A DNA stretch of 64,000 nt from Heterobilharzia americana (GCA_944470555.2 OX104130.1:55337491-55401490); one strand, 5' to 3'; positions 48,956-60,032 are shown, counted from the stretch's first letter. Notes: generated from the letters alone by a model not told the origin. Made by a program: numbers and translations.

Positions 48956-51900
48956 ATTCAGTTTTTACTGATGTGCAGAAAAATCTTCCATTGCTTCTAA
49001 AAAAATTTTTTCCCGGATTTAAACAATAAAATTTGATCAGAATTAGATGAAAGGAGTCACAAGTCATTTATCTAGTAAAATACCATTCAATACACAATAA
49101 TTTGTAGTGCATTGTCTTTTTTATTTGCGTTATAAAAACCTTAGTAGAAATCTAACTGAAGATGATTCTGGTAATGTCGAGGGGAAGATATCAAGGAGAC
49201 ATGTTTACAGACTGAATTTATCGATACAGTTGCACTGAGTTTGAGGGTAATAATAATAACCCCCGATTTCAGGAATCAAACGCAATTATCAGTACTCACA
49301 CAACCTATAACTTTATCTATTTCTCATATAGCTAAATATTCATAAAATGAACGTATCTGCAAAACTATTTAAACAGTTGTAGTTGGACAAGACAACCAAA
49401 AAATTAGTCAGCAACTGAGTACTGGAAAAACTAAAACTCACTAACACCAGTCGTACACTTGACGGGGATGGAAATAACATCTGTGTTCATACAATCAGAC
49501 TGATTGTTTTCTCACTTTTTATTAGTTAGGCTTTTTTCAACTTAAGCAAAATTATCCCTATGGTTCATTGGTCTAGGCACTCGATTTCCAACCGATGTTT
49601 CGAAACCCACTCAACCTACTGAAGTCTGAGCGACCAGGCAGTATTACTGCTTTCACACAATGGGTATAGCTTATTACCTACTGAATGAACGTGGGTGTGG
49701 TTTCTGAGTGGATTCTGATGTCTTCGGTTTCCTTTTCTTGACACAATGGTCGTCCTGACAGTCAATACTATCGCCTAGATTCTAACGTTTAAAACATACT
49801 AGCCAGCAGATAATTAGTAACCGAGCTATCTACAGTGGTCTTATTTGAGAGACTTATTCGTTTTTCAGAGGATGTTGTTTGGAGTTAGGAGATAAATAGG
49901 TTCTATGTAGAATTTGAACTTCTGGAAGATTGACTGAGTATCGAAACATATTCAAAGATAATAGGGATTGTCCAGCAGGCCCTTAGTAGTGAACGTGAAA
50001 GGAAAGAAGGTACACTAAAATAACCTATCACAAACATATCCTCCATAGATGTGGAGAGAGTAGTCGGAATATGTTACAAGTGAAAATAAATGACGAAGAG
50101 AGAACTTCCTCTGCACCATGTTTAAGGGAACAGTAAAGTTAAAAGTAAGATTTTCACAATCGCCAGCTATAGAAAAAGAAGTTGACTATTCGTGGACTCT
50201 ACAAATAGACTATAGTTGTTGGTTTTGCATACAAAAGAGATAACTTCAGAATGAAAAACGTTGCTTTTATCCTTTTATTTTAGAGAATAAAAAACATTTT
50301 AAGGGTCTTCTATTGTAATAATAGATTGGGAAGCTGAGTGAGTTTCAGCAGCTGATTTCCAGAAGCTAGAATTTGTGTTCATTTTAAACAAAATTGGTTG
50401 ATTATATACGTACATGAGTTGAATCTGTGTGAATATCGACTTATGTTCTCTAATTGATAATATGTTTCAGGCTAACGACGTGTTTGTTCATGCTATGGAG
50501 TAGTAATGATAAGAAATAATTCGTCTTTAAATGAAGGGAGAGGAAAAGGAAAGTTGTTGGATGTAAATCTGTCTAAATTCTACAGCCTAAAAAACAATCA
50601 CAACAGGTAACATGTTGATAGATACTAAAAATCCCTTGGAATCACGTTCAATTAAAGTCTTAACACGCAGACCGCAGGCAACAAAAGCCACATGACGCAC
50701 GTCAATAGCTTCGACTCCCAGTAGCATCTGAAAGCATATACTATTGGCTTTCAACCGCCCTTCGCTTACTTCGACATGGACGACAAAGTTGTACCATAAG
50801 TTCTCATGCAACAAGTGTGGCCTTATAGACACTTACGCAGATGTATGCCAGCTTGAGTTCTACACTTTTCGTTATTCTTTCCATTTTTCTATCCTAAGGA
50901 TCAGAAAGCACTAACAGGTATGGAATAAACATTATACTATTATACTAAAAAATGACTGCTTCTGTGTTTCTATCAAAAAGTCCAGACCAGGGCTTGTTGA
51001 AGTAACTACCAGAATTATATATATGTGAAATCGCTCAAGCTTTCAAACTCAATGAGTGATTAGCATTGCTAACAATGCTTATACACACTGCATCTGACCT
51101 TTATCAGCCTCTCAGTGACCGACATCTGTGGAGATTCTGGACTAACTCACAACATACAAAGTGAAGCCGTTTGTGCATGTGACATCTTCTAAATGTCCTA
51201 AGCTATATAATTAAAGTGTTCCAATGGGCATCTTTCACTCAAAAAATTTATAATCTTACTTCAAGAATGATCTGCATTGGTATTTTTCTCATAGAGATGA
51301 GAGTGGCGGCAAAGTGCATTGAAAAGCTCGCTGTTTTTGGCTATCACTCATAGTCACTGGGTGCTTAGTGAAGATTCGATTTGGTTTCGAAATGTTGGTT
51401 TGGAATCATTAGTAATGCAGATGAGACATCTGAAGGCCTTTTAAGCGGTGAGTATGTTGCACAATAGTATGTTCCGCTGTACTAGATAGTTATGAAACAG
51501 TGATATCTAAGAGGAATACAACTTAAGGTCACAAAGCCCTTATCACTGTTTCCGTCAGAACACCACTCGTTTATGACTGAGCCACTAAATAAGCACAACG
51601 GATGTTAGGTTTGCAGTGAGCGAGATGTGTTGGTAAGATTTAAGATATTTGTAGTCCACTTCGGTTGCGATAGGCGTGATGCATACCCAGCTGTCACCTA
51701 CTTCAAATTACCATGCTAGCTGTAGTATGGTGCAGTGAAACCAAGATGTCATAGTAATTAAAGTAGCTACTGCTTGTTGGTTTCAATTACCTGGAAAGAT
51801 GTCTGAGATTGAATCTACAAGTTAGCCGATATCTGTGGTTAAAGAATGTAAACGATACAGGTGGAATCAGTCGAAATGAGAAAGATGCACTTACCTTTCA

Positions 51901-52071
51901 TCTTCTTCCTAATATAGAGAGTCTTTCTATTTTGAATTTGATCTCCTCACTGAAACCCTTTTTCCGTTTGTTTACCTCTCATAATGTTTTACCGGTGCTT
52001 ATGTCATTATTTTGCTTGCTTACTGTTCTTCATGTATAACTGTATATCATTCATTTGTTAGATTACAAGTT
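48956..52071. other. No established gene
   Basis: AT-rich sequence. At 49555-49610 a weak tRNA-like pair (TTGGTCTAGGCACTCG, TTTCGAAACCC) occurs. A minus frame at 50587-50832 is noted separately. The plus frame 51809-52039 has no motif. Confidence 0.45.
50587..50832 (-). other. Orphan open frame with coding-like composition
   Basis: An 81-codon minus frame. Its G+C is visibly above the surrounding DNA and its residues are balanced (for example VSEGRLKANSICFQMLLGVE and AIDVRHVAFVACGLRVK). It ends at TTTTTTAG. A donor-like GTAAGT lies at its upstream edge and an acceptor-like TTGTTTTTTAG at its downstream edge, which would make it an intron rather than an exon. No family recognised; it might be a host exon, a pseudogene piece or chance. 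Confidence 0.25.
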
Positions 52072-52110
52072 CATCCGGCTGATGAGGCTTAAATACAGTG
52101 AAAACTGTCA
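52072..52110 (+). other. Hammerhead-like relic (SINE-alpha type)
   Basis: CATCCGGCTGATGAGG (52072-52087) keeps the CTGATGA core. It is followed by GAAAACTGTC (52100-52109), resembling GAAAC plus GTC, but stem II and the stem I partner are lost. No tRNA head. Confidence 0.35.
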
Positions 52111-52146
52111 TAGTGACTTCATATGCTATCACCTAGCAGTACTATA

Positions 52147-52155
<9 letters not shown>

Positions 52156-52225
<70 letters not shown>
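52156..52225. repeat. (TA)n microsatellite abutting LINE-B
   Basis: A tract of about 70 bases with one phase slip (ATAATA near 52181). It ends exactly where LINE-B begins. Confidence 0.95.
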
Positions 52226-52228
<3 letters not shown>

Positions 52229-53150
52229 TGAAAGGCGTGCCGAGTAAACACATTATCTTATGGAAGGCTCTCTACTTAAACACTTCTGGGTAGGCTAAAG
52301 CCTATGGTGAGATGCTCAGGGAGCTATGCTCATCGAGTGGTGCCCGTCAAGGGTGCCCAATGCCTCCATCCTTATTCAATTTTAACGTAGACATTCTCAT
52401 GGAGGTCTCCCTCTCGTCACCTGATTACATAGACGCTGAACTAATGTAAGGAGAAGTTTCGCTAGACCTAGAATATGCAGATGACATAGTCCTTTTAGGC
52501 GAAGACGCTGACAAATTCAGAGTCTTCTGAACACTGAGTGACAATTTGAGGGTGTTTGGGATGCTTTTCTCATCACCCAAATGTAGTATAGATGGTATTC
52601 CATGTTGTCATCACGTGAGTAACGCAGACGTCAAGTGTAGAGTTTTATGGAGAAGAGGTAAATCTGTTGATGAAGTTGTGAACCTCCATCGGCTGAGATG
52701 GTTGGTTAGTACATGTGCCACGTATGCGTAGTCGCCAACTGCCTCGTCATACAATCTTGGCCGAAGTAGATCCAGGCTGGATAAGGGCCCGAGGTGGCCA
52801 GACTAAAACATGGCATCAATGTATGAAGTCTCTGACTGTTGATTTGAGCCGTATGGGGCGATGTAGCCCAGTCGGTTGGGGTCCACGGGACAAGAGGAAT
52901 CAGTGGCTGGAGACTCCAGGGGATATGGCTAAGAACCGATATCAGTGGAGCAGATGTATACATACTTTATTCGCATGTTAACGACGCTATACCGAATCTT
53001 GCCACTTTCTCATTCCTCATTTCTTTTGACTGAATTTTCTTATCTTCATCTTGGGTCTCATCGCCTTTTTACTTGGTGTACTGATATGAGGTGTGGCAGG
53101 AAGTTGGACTGTTACGCAGTAATGCCTGGTCCTATGTTGATATATATATA
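52226..53150 (+). pseudogene. LINE-B copy with internal deletion
   Basis: Starts at CACTGAAAGGCGTG, the RT motif A/B region. Motif B reads as GCPSRVPNASILIQF-like in mixed frames. LEYADDIVLLGEDADK is encoded near 52470-52515. At about 52585 the sequence jumps to the post-RT block (coding for IPCCHHVSNADVKCRVLWRR, 52595-52654), omitting about 400 bases present at 28.3-28.7 kb. The post-RT and 3' regions then follow to TATGTTGATATATA. This copy has no R2. It is plus-strand and dead by shifts and the deletion. Confidence 0.82.
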
Positions 53151-53847
53151 ATTTCTCCCGGCTGTTAAACTTCGTTTTTCAACAGCTTATTGAAATGTGG
53201 TTTGCTTTAAACTCACTATTATAGAGAGACAATTAACTCTTATCTGTTGTTACATGTCAGATTATATTTTAAACATGATTACGCGTTATTAACTCATTCA
53301 TTCACTTAGTTTCTGTTTTCACTTCTCTTCTAAACTGGTCTGGGTCTATCACAAATAATGTTTGATAGATGAATCCAATTTTTCTCTACCATTAGTCAGA
53401 AATCAATTAACCAATCACCTGTCATTCACATGCAGAACACGTGTGTTAAAGAAAGAAATTAAATTTCAGTGCATTTATAGAGTGTAAATGAATATTTTCT
53501 TTCTGGGAGAATGTATAGTTTATTTTCCTTCTGCAAGATTTCGTTTATATCTAGTATCTTTAATATTATCATGGATGGAAATCCAGTGGTGGTTATTGAT
53601 TTCTAGCTATTTTCTTCATTCTGTAATCATTTATGCTTGCCAAATAAACCTCTATGTATTTTCAGTAGAGTCTCGTTTTTGGACATAATGAAATGAATTG
53701 CACTTAGGAGTGATTCTGCGAGGAATATGTATGCAGTAAATAATCAAATAAAAACTATCAATCACATATACTTCGACAAAACAATAAGAAGACGTAAATT
53801 ATCTGAAGTTTGTAGCGTATTTGTGCAACACACTTCGAATTTTGAGG
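53151..53847. other. No gene recognised
   Basis: AT-rich; the plus frame 53488-53688 is hydrophobic but has no further support. Confidence 0.45.
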
Positions 53848-54053
53848 GGGTTGTGGAGATTTGGAAATATTTCAAGTTGTTATTCATCGAAGACTGACAT
53901 CAGTTGGAGGAACAAAGGAAACCTGGGAGCACTGGACAGCTGTTTCGTCCCAGTATGGGACTCCTCAGCAGTGCGCACCCACGACCCCACCAGCAGGGAC
54001 CGAACCCGCGACCTTCAGGTTCCGCAGCCAGCGCGTTACCATTGAGCCACTGG
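53848..54053 (-). mobile_element. SINE-beta, complete-looking copy with hammerhead
   Basis: On minus: an A box TGGCTCAATGG (54039-54049), a B box GGGTTCGGTCCC (53996-54007), then a hammerhead motif (53929-53974), then a tail through CCTCCAACTGATGTCAGTC and on to CCACAACCCCCTC near 53848. This is the best preserved member in the window. It encodes no protein, and its mobility would rely on LINE enzymes. The tRNA boxes would give polymerase III transcription. Its 5' side is joined to an inverted scrap of its own tail (54054-54085). Confidence 0.82.
53929..53974 (-). ncRNA. Hammerhead ribozyme motif, intact core
   Basis: Minus strand, in order: stem I strand GCACTG (53969-53974); CTGAGGA (53962-53968), which fits the catalytic consensus CUGANGA; stem II GTCCC-ATACT-GGGAC (53947-53961), perfectly paired; GAAA (53943-53946); a minimal stem III (AC-AGCT-GT type); cleavage triplet GTC (53935-53937); stem I partner CAGTGC (53929-53934), fully complementary. 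All core positions known to be required are present. Cleavage is predicted between 53935 and 53934. Activity is inferred from sequence only. Confidence 0.85.
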
Positions 54054-54085
54054 GTCAGTCTTCGATGAATAACACTTGAAACACT
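54054..54085 (+). mobile_element. Inverted scrap of SINE-beta tail
   Basis: GTCAGTCTTCGATGAATAAC plus CTTGAAA repeats, inverted, the tail of the neighbouring copy (53871-53898). The SINE therefore appears bounded by 27-base inverted ends. Confidence 0.75.
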
Positions 54086-54289
54086 TCGAATTATCTGATT
54101 ATACATATACTTATCATAGGTATTTTTATGGAAATTCATGAAGATAAGGGTTGACAAAATGAAATGAAGGTTAGGTAGGAAGGCTAAATTAAAAGCCGAA
54201 TAAAAGTGGAAATCAATAGAGCGAAAATTATAATAAATCTAACTTGGTTTCATAGTTGAATTCACTAGGGAAGGTTTTAATGAGATAAC

Positions 54290-54800
54290 AAATTGTTTTT
54301 AAACACACGAAGGTAGTTTAAACTTCCTAATAGCTAAGGCCTCAACAAACTTAAGGATCCGTCTCTAACGGATTTTGTAAATAAATCTGATGGAAATAGC
54401 CACATCAATCTTGTGACCAATTTCAACCACATGTATTGCAGTCGAAAAACTTGGATAACTGCTACCAACATCTATGGGTTCATGTGATTCGACATGCTTC
54501 TGAAGCAAATTTAGAATATGCTCCAAGGCCTTTACTTGCATGAATCTATAAGTCCTATCTATGTATGTCATCACACGTACATTGAATTGCTAAATGCATT
54601 AGGATGTGACATTGTCGTTTACATGCTGTAATGGTTTGAGAGAATAAACAAGCTGGGTCGTCTCTATTAATCGGACCCTAGTTACTTAGTAAGTCCTTCT
54701 AACAGCGGCGTTAAGTCTCTGCTTAAGGCTTGCTCTTTGAGAGTCACCTATGTACAGCAGACTAATGAAGACATCTTTCTTTGAGACAAAGTGAAGACCT
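54290..54800 (-). pseudogene. PLE-C-like GIY-YIG endonuclease fragment
   Basis: In minus frames: LYIGDSQRASLKQRLNAAVR (upstream linker), CIYQFNVRVMTYI-like code (GIY part), then frame 54365-54574 with MTYIDRTYRFMQVKALEH (YIG part, G changed to D) and STAIHVVEIGHKIDV (the conserved A-x-H-x-x-x-x-G-H region). KFVEALAIRKFK-like code follows a stop. The order matches the C-terminal third of Penelope-like proteins. No RT remains. Several shifts and stops. Confidence 0.7.
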
Positions 54801-55369
54801 AGTTTTGGCGCTCTGGTTATTTTATGCTACGTAATAAATGTGACGGATAATTATTTTAACAACAGTATTTCTGTCAATGTTCCTTTTTCGTCTTTCAAAG
54901 TATCATCTGTGGATATTCATTGAATAATCACCTAACTAACGCTCGCTTGTACTGATAGGTTTGCAGATTCGAAAATGAACCACGCGTATTATATCACGAC
55001 TAATACTTGTTAGGGATGGCCAATCTCTAAGATAACCATGTTTATATTATTATTGTGAAGTTTAAACCATTAGTATGTGACAGCATTATATAGCCACTTC
55101 ACCATACAATGGGGATATTGAGTAGTGGAAACCTATAAATCCATGAGAAATCAGCCTTAAAACAGTCACGTCTCTCAGCAAGAACTTTACCATCCAACTA
55201 CCGTGTTGGAATTCAATAGTCCTCAATCTCCCACTTTTGAAGTTTCTGAAATTCTGATGAGGAGTGGTCTGTGTAGAGTTAGCCAGTTTGTTGGTAGGAT
55301 ACACACTTGACAGTAGCACTGGATAATGGTTGTGTTATATCACGAAATGAAAGTTGAATGAATATGAAT
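54801..55369. other. No gene recognised
   Basis: AT-rich; the minus frame 55086-55319 has no motif. Confidence 0.45.
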
Positions 55370-55505
55370 GTGCTTACCTCTAAACCCGACGGCCCTGGGC
55401 CCTATCTGTGTCAAGGGTGTAATTGCGCACTAATGAGGAGTCCTAGAACAGGATGAATCGGTTGTTCAATGGCTTCCCGACTGATTTCGGCTTATGATGA
55501 AAACT
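55370..55505 (+). mobile_element. SINE-beta-like copy, strongly diverged
   Basis: GCGCACTAATGAGGAGTCCT followed by AGAACAGGATGAATCGGTTG aligns with the SINE-beta ribozyme. Stem II (TCCT/AGGA) is still paired, CTGAGGA is ATGAGGA, GAAAC is GAATC, GTC is GTT. The next segment CCGACTGATTTCGGCTTATG follows the family tail. The tRNA-like head is not readable with confidence. Confidence 0.55.
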
Positions 55506-57044
55506 GCTTTAAAGTAAAATATGTCGCTAATCAAATCTGACAATTTTATATCATCTATGGAGAACTAGCTGAACCAGAGTGGGCAAAATACAGACCATTC
55601 ACTTTGTTTGTATTTGGAATCTGTGTAGCGTTTTTCATACAGGCTTTCAAGGAGAACAAGTGACTTATCTCAGTTGCCCCTGTTCAAGTCACTCATTTTT
55701 GTGACTGAGTACTTAAATCTTACTCCTTTATTTCTTCTATACTACCACGTAGATGAATGCTGTATCAAAATAAGAAAGTCTGTGTATTAGATTTAGTAGA
55801 ACGCTGTTTTACTCTTATAATTTTGTGTATAATGAAAGAACAACTTTGGTTGATATACGTGGCTTCCAACTACCCAAGTCAATCTGTAGTGCGTATCCTT
55901 TATCTTGATGCCAATCCTGGTAATTAACAAATCAAATTTTCCGATCTAACCATTATTTCTTATACCACAGTAGAGTCTTAAATTTAGGCTGCACCTAGAT
56001 GTCAGATTCTCATCACTGTGTCACAATCTCATCGAGATTTGCTTAAAAAGAGGAATTTGCTAAGCATTCTGTATACGTTCATTTAAATGGTCATACACAG
56101 TTTTAACTTGCTGAAACAAATATTGACTATAGGATATCTCAAAGCTTGTTTAACATTCTTACTCTAGAAGTGTATCTATATCCACGGAAACTGTGTTAAC
56201 CAACAACTGTGGAAGGCAATTCTGTTGTCCATCTAAAGCACTGTAGCTGAAAATAAATCAGTTTATCAGTTCTAGACATTCTATGCATAAAGGATAAAGA
56301 TGTGCGAAATGTCAGTGATGTGAGTGACTTTGAATAGTAGGTCTTACAATATGGATGACGAACACATAATAGCTAATCAGCATATTAACTATGAAGCATG
56401 GGAGTTTTAGCATATATTGCAGCACCATCTTTTCATACAACATTTTTGAATGAAAAAGATAGTACGTAAATGAATAAACAGTTGTATCTCAGCTAGCGGA
56501 GTGCTGGACCAGTGCCCAGAAAATCGTTGAACCGACTCTCATCTCAACCGATATGATTCTTCAGTTTTAACTGACACATCTTCGTATATTAAGAGCAGTT
56601 TATCTAAGCAATGATATGTTAAATATAGTTTAATCAAAAATCAGTTAAATATTTGGTGCACTGTTTGCGATTACAAGATATACAGTCAAGTGCATCTATT
56701 TCCATGCTAACTAAAATTAATCTGCATCAATATGTTCATCACATTTCGCACAATGAATGTTAGGAATATGCGTATTTAAAATGAATTCAGGTGATATAAA
56801 CACTAAGCTAATAGCTTATGAGCATTTCATCCAGCTTACTATAAAACAATCATATATCACATGGTTTGGGTTGATCCTTTTATCAAAGTGAGCTAACAAC
56901 AATAATTTTGACTATGTTTTATCGCAGAAATTCATAAAGCGTGGAACTATCGATCGAAAAAGTGTCTCACTAAAGGTGAGTGTGATGTTAAATATTGTTT
57001 TATGATTCATTTTTATTCAAGGTATTACTCAACACTATAAGGAG

Positions 57045-57045
<1 letters not shown>
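55506..57045. other. No gene recognised
   Basis: AT-rich sequence; nothing identified before the TA tract. Confidence 0.45.

Positions 57046-57099
<54 letters not shown>
57046..57099. repeat. (TA)n microsatellite
   Basis: TA tract of about 54 bases; the open frame crossing it is an artefact. Confidence 0.95.
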
Positions 57100-57101
<2 letters not shown>

Positions 57102-57339
57102 GGTGCACAGCCTGATGTTCCCTTTTTCATATAGAGGGAATCATGGTTCATATCCCTTCCAGAAGAATCGCCTATGAATTTTCTAGTTTTTTTCTATCTC
57201 TTAACTAAATCTTTACTGGTATAAAACTGATTACTGAGCAGTTCCACCCAAATTTCAGTGGAAACCTGAGAATGACACAGTCTTAGGTTGGAGGTCTTCG
57301 TGTAATGACATCAGTTGGAGGGACATTGGAAACCTAGTA

Positions 57340-57387
57340 GCATTGGACAGCTGTTTCGTGCTAGTATGGGACTCTTCAGTAGTGTGC
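57340..57387 (-). other. Hammerhead motif, partly decayed (left, minus)
   Basis: CTGAAGA (57373-57379) fits CUGANGA, GAAA (57354-57357) and GTC (57346-57348) are intact, but stem II is mispaired (GTCCC against AGCAC) and stem I is weakened. Core kept, scaffold decayed. Confidence 0.65.
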
Positions 57388-57409
57388 ATCCTGACGCGGT
57401 CATGGGTGC

Positions 57410-57455
57410 GCACAGCTGAGGAGTCCCATACTAGTACGAAGTAGCTGTCCAGTGC
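57410..57455 (+). other. Hammerhead motif, partly decayed (right, plus)
   Basis: CTGAGGA (57416-57422) and GTC (57447-57449) are intact, stem I pairs at five of six positions, but GAAA reads GAAG and stem II is imperfect. Activity is unlikely because the conserved GAAA is altered. Confidence 0.65.
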
Positions 57456-57505
57456 TTCCAGATTTCCTATGTTTTTCCAACTGATGTCAGTTCATGATGA
57501 ATTCC

Positions 57506-58679
57506 AATCTAAAATCAATTCATAAACCTCCAAAAACCTCTAGATAGAATACCACAGTCTGCCACAAGACAAGTGTAAGGAAATCTCATGACTCTTTAAA
57601 TAATTTTCAAACACGGACTTTTTGTTTCTCACCAAAACGGTTACCATTGTGAGTGCTGATAATAGTCTGCAAATGTATCATCTTACAAATGGATTTCACT
57701 GAATCACTAGCTTTATTACCCTACTTGTAATCAATAAGCCATCGGCTCGGAATCTCCTTCATTTTCCAAGTTTTATGCAGCCACGTCATATCATTCTCTT
57801 TTATTTGATAAGTATAACCTATTGCCTAGTTCAAAATCCCATATTTCATTGAATTATAAATAGTTCGTATACAGTTGTAAGTTGACAGTTAACGAGTTAA
57901 ATTTTTTTTCCAGATTTTAAAGTGGTACTCTTTTCTTGACAAATTAAACTGTGCATAACTAAAACGAAAAATATCCTCCTTTGAACTTAATCATCAACTT
58001 GACTGAGTTGGTTCAGAATTTTACGTTCATACTCATTCAATATTCCTTTTTTCGAATGACTTTCCTATTATTTTTGACATATTTGTTTTAAGGACACACT
58101 GATCAAACTTTAAAATAAGATGTATTTTACTTCACACATTATATAGATATTCTAGTCAAGTTAAAGAATAAATCTCTCCAATTTCTAAATTATTGGTCAA
58201 CTTTTGGGTTAGAATAAATCAACTTATAAATATTTTAGAGATTCCGTTTTCGGAAACCCTCGTTATGTGAATGAAATGAACAAGACAGCTAATCTTAGCA
58301 TATATCGCTTTATTCTGAGCTATTTTAGCAGGCCATTATGTATAAGTAACAAGAATTCATATAGGAATAACTTCTGTCGTTTGATTTTTGTCATCAGTAC
58401 TTCATTTCCACCTTCTTCTCAGAGGTAAAGAATTGTAACGCAGAGTAATGTTGACTAATAAATTCTGTTTATCAACTGAAATCGTTATTATGTTTGCATG
58501 TAGTGTATCGGCAAAAAGATTTCTTAAATTTCTGTTGAATATTGCATAAAGTTTGACAAAAGGATTTTCATTTTCGTTGGTAAATAGTTAGAGATTTTAA
58601 ATGCATAAATATAATACGATTCCTGATATTCAGGTTATTCTATAAGAAATAAGCATCAGGACAACTAGTGTTCTGGTGT
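57506..58679. other. No gene recognised
   Basis: AT-rich sequence; nothing identified. Confidence 0.45.
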
Positions 58680-58745
58680 TCTAATACACAAACTAAAATG
58701 GAATTACAATCGACCACAGTGCCCAAGTTTTACTCTTATCTTAGT
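58680..58745 (+). mobile_element. PLE-A terminal fragment
   Basis: GACCACAGTGCCCAAGTTTT and its left flank match the PLE-A 3' terminus at 32665-32695. No coding part is attached. Confidence 0.6.
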
Positions 58746-59073
58746 GTTCTGAAGGTTCAGAATAAAAAAATTTAAGACCTATGACTATTTGAAGTGAAAA
58801 TCTGAATAAAGCAAGGATGAAGTTGTGTAAATGCACAGATTAATAAATTAGATAGTGAAGTAATTGGTGACGCTAACAACTATACTAACGAAGCTATGCT
58901 TACTATATTATTCTCAGTGAGTATCGAACTGCAACATAAGAGTTGAAAGTTTAATATATAGAACACTCCATTTAAACCTTATTAAGCCAGAGCTTTAGAA
59001 AGTTTAGAAAATGTAGCTGGATGAAGAATTTATAGTGTTTTGTTGTTGCTTATATCATAACAATAACTAAATC
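58746..59073. other. No gene recognised
   Basis: AT-rich spacer; nothing identified. Confidence 0.45.
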
Positions 59074-59255
59074 AGTGGCTATCGTGACTCGTTGGCCTAC
59101 TGAATAAGGCTCTGGCGTTTGAAACGATCGGTTCCGGGTTCGAGTCTTAATGGGGAAAAAATCATCTACTGAGAGGTAGATATATTCAACTGATGAGTCC
59201 CAAGCAGGACGAAACGCGCGTCCTGAATTTCACTGTTAAACACTATTCATCGATA
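59074..59255 (+). mobile_element. SINE-alpha copy (Sm-alpha-like) with well-kept hammerhead
   Basis: Starts AGTGGCTATCGTGACTCG like the 3.7 kb copy. The A box is eroded and the B box is GGGTTCGAGTCT (59136-59147). The ribozyme region 59184-59228 follows, then CACTGTTAAACACTATTCAT. Same order and spacing as at 3694-3870. Confidence 0.8.
59184..59228 (+). ncRNA. Hammerhead ribozyme motif, nearly complete
   Basis: Stem I strand ATTCAA (59184-59189), CTGATGA (59190-59196), stem II GTCC-CAAGCA-GGAC (59197-59210), GAAA (59211-59214), minimal stem III ACGCGCGT, GTC (59220-59222), stem I partner CTGAAT (59223-59228). The whole catalytic core is present. Relative to the family form (ATCCAG/CTGGAT) one C-G pair has become T-A on both sides, but the pair next to the core is now A against C. 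Predicted cleavage is after 59222. The broken closing pair may reduce activity. Confidence 0.8.
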
Positions 59256-60029
59256 ACACAAAATGAAACATAGACAGTACCAAGGTATCTGCCCACGAGC
59301 CCATGTCTCAATGGAAACCAATCAATTCGGTCCAGTCAGCAAGCAGCAAGATAGAAAAAGAGTTTAAATACTATAATTGCATTGTTTTGTTTCAGTAAAT
59401 ATGAAGTAAAATGAATTGGTGAAAACAGCTTATATTATGAGAGTCGTTATTGTTCAGTATTTTCACTTCAGGAGTTTATACACACTTAAAATGGTGAATA
59501 AGCATTTTAAGCCACCAAAAACAAATTTAGCTATGGTACAGTAAGCGTGAGAAAACTACTGTTATGATGCGGGGTTGTGAGAACGAACGAAAATGCTTAA
59601 GGATTGATAGTCGAGGGTTGAGACGATTCAACCTGAGTTATATGCAAAGGGAAATCAAAAGACGAGGTCAGACGAGCTTATAGTATTTCGAACTGAAAAC
59701 GTTTATTAGTGAAAGCGGACCATTTTTATACAGTTTACAGTAACCTTGAAAGGTAAGGAATAATTAGTACATTTAAAGGGGCAGGAATGAATCAGGGCCC
59801 TAGCGGGTCATACGACATATGACCCATGCGCGGGAAAAAGAGCGCAAAGTAAACCAGTTCAAATATAGCAAAACTGTAAGTATGGAATATAAGAGATATA
59901 GGCAGCCCTAACAACTACTTTACACAATCCAATCTTTGTATATCAGATACGGCCGATAGCTTAGGACATAAGTCAGTACAGGATGACTGAATTGTGTTGT
60001 TATTATTAATGAGCTGAACACTATGCAAG

Positions 60030-60032
<3 letters not shown>
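59256..60032. other. No gene recognised
   Basis: AT-rich sequence; nothing identified. Confidence 0.45.

Larger units (their letters stand above)
57295..57505. mobile_element. SINE-beta head-to-head pair (two 3' halves, palindromic)
   Basis: The left half (57302-57390) is a minus-strand SINE-beta ribozyme and tail; the right half (57405-57500) is the same part on plus. Each lacks the tRNA head and they meet around GACGCGGTCATGG (57393-57405). Both arms run outward to the tail segment (GACATCAGTTGGAG on the left, CCAACTGATGTCAG on the right). An RNA across it could fold into a long imperfect hairpin. Confidence 0.78.

Noticed and set aside
53871..54081. MITE with 27-bp terminal inverted repeats
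   Set aside because: The inverted ends are the SINE-beta tail and an inverted copy of it; tRNA boxes and a hammerhead show it is a SINE.
56995..57177. Open frame through the TA tract (alternating I and Y residues)
   Set aside because: A TA repeat gives an open frame trivially.
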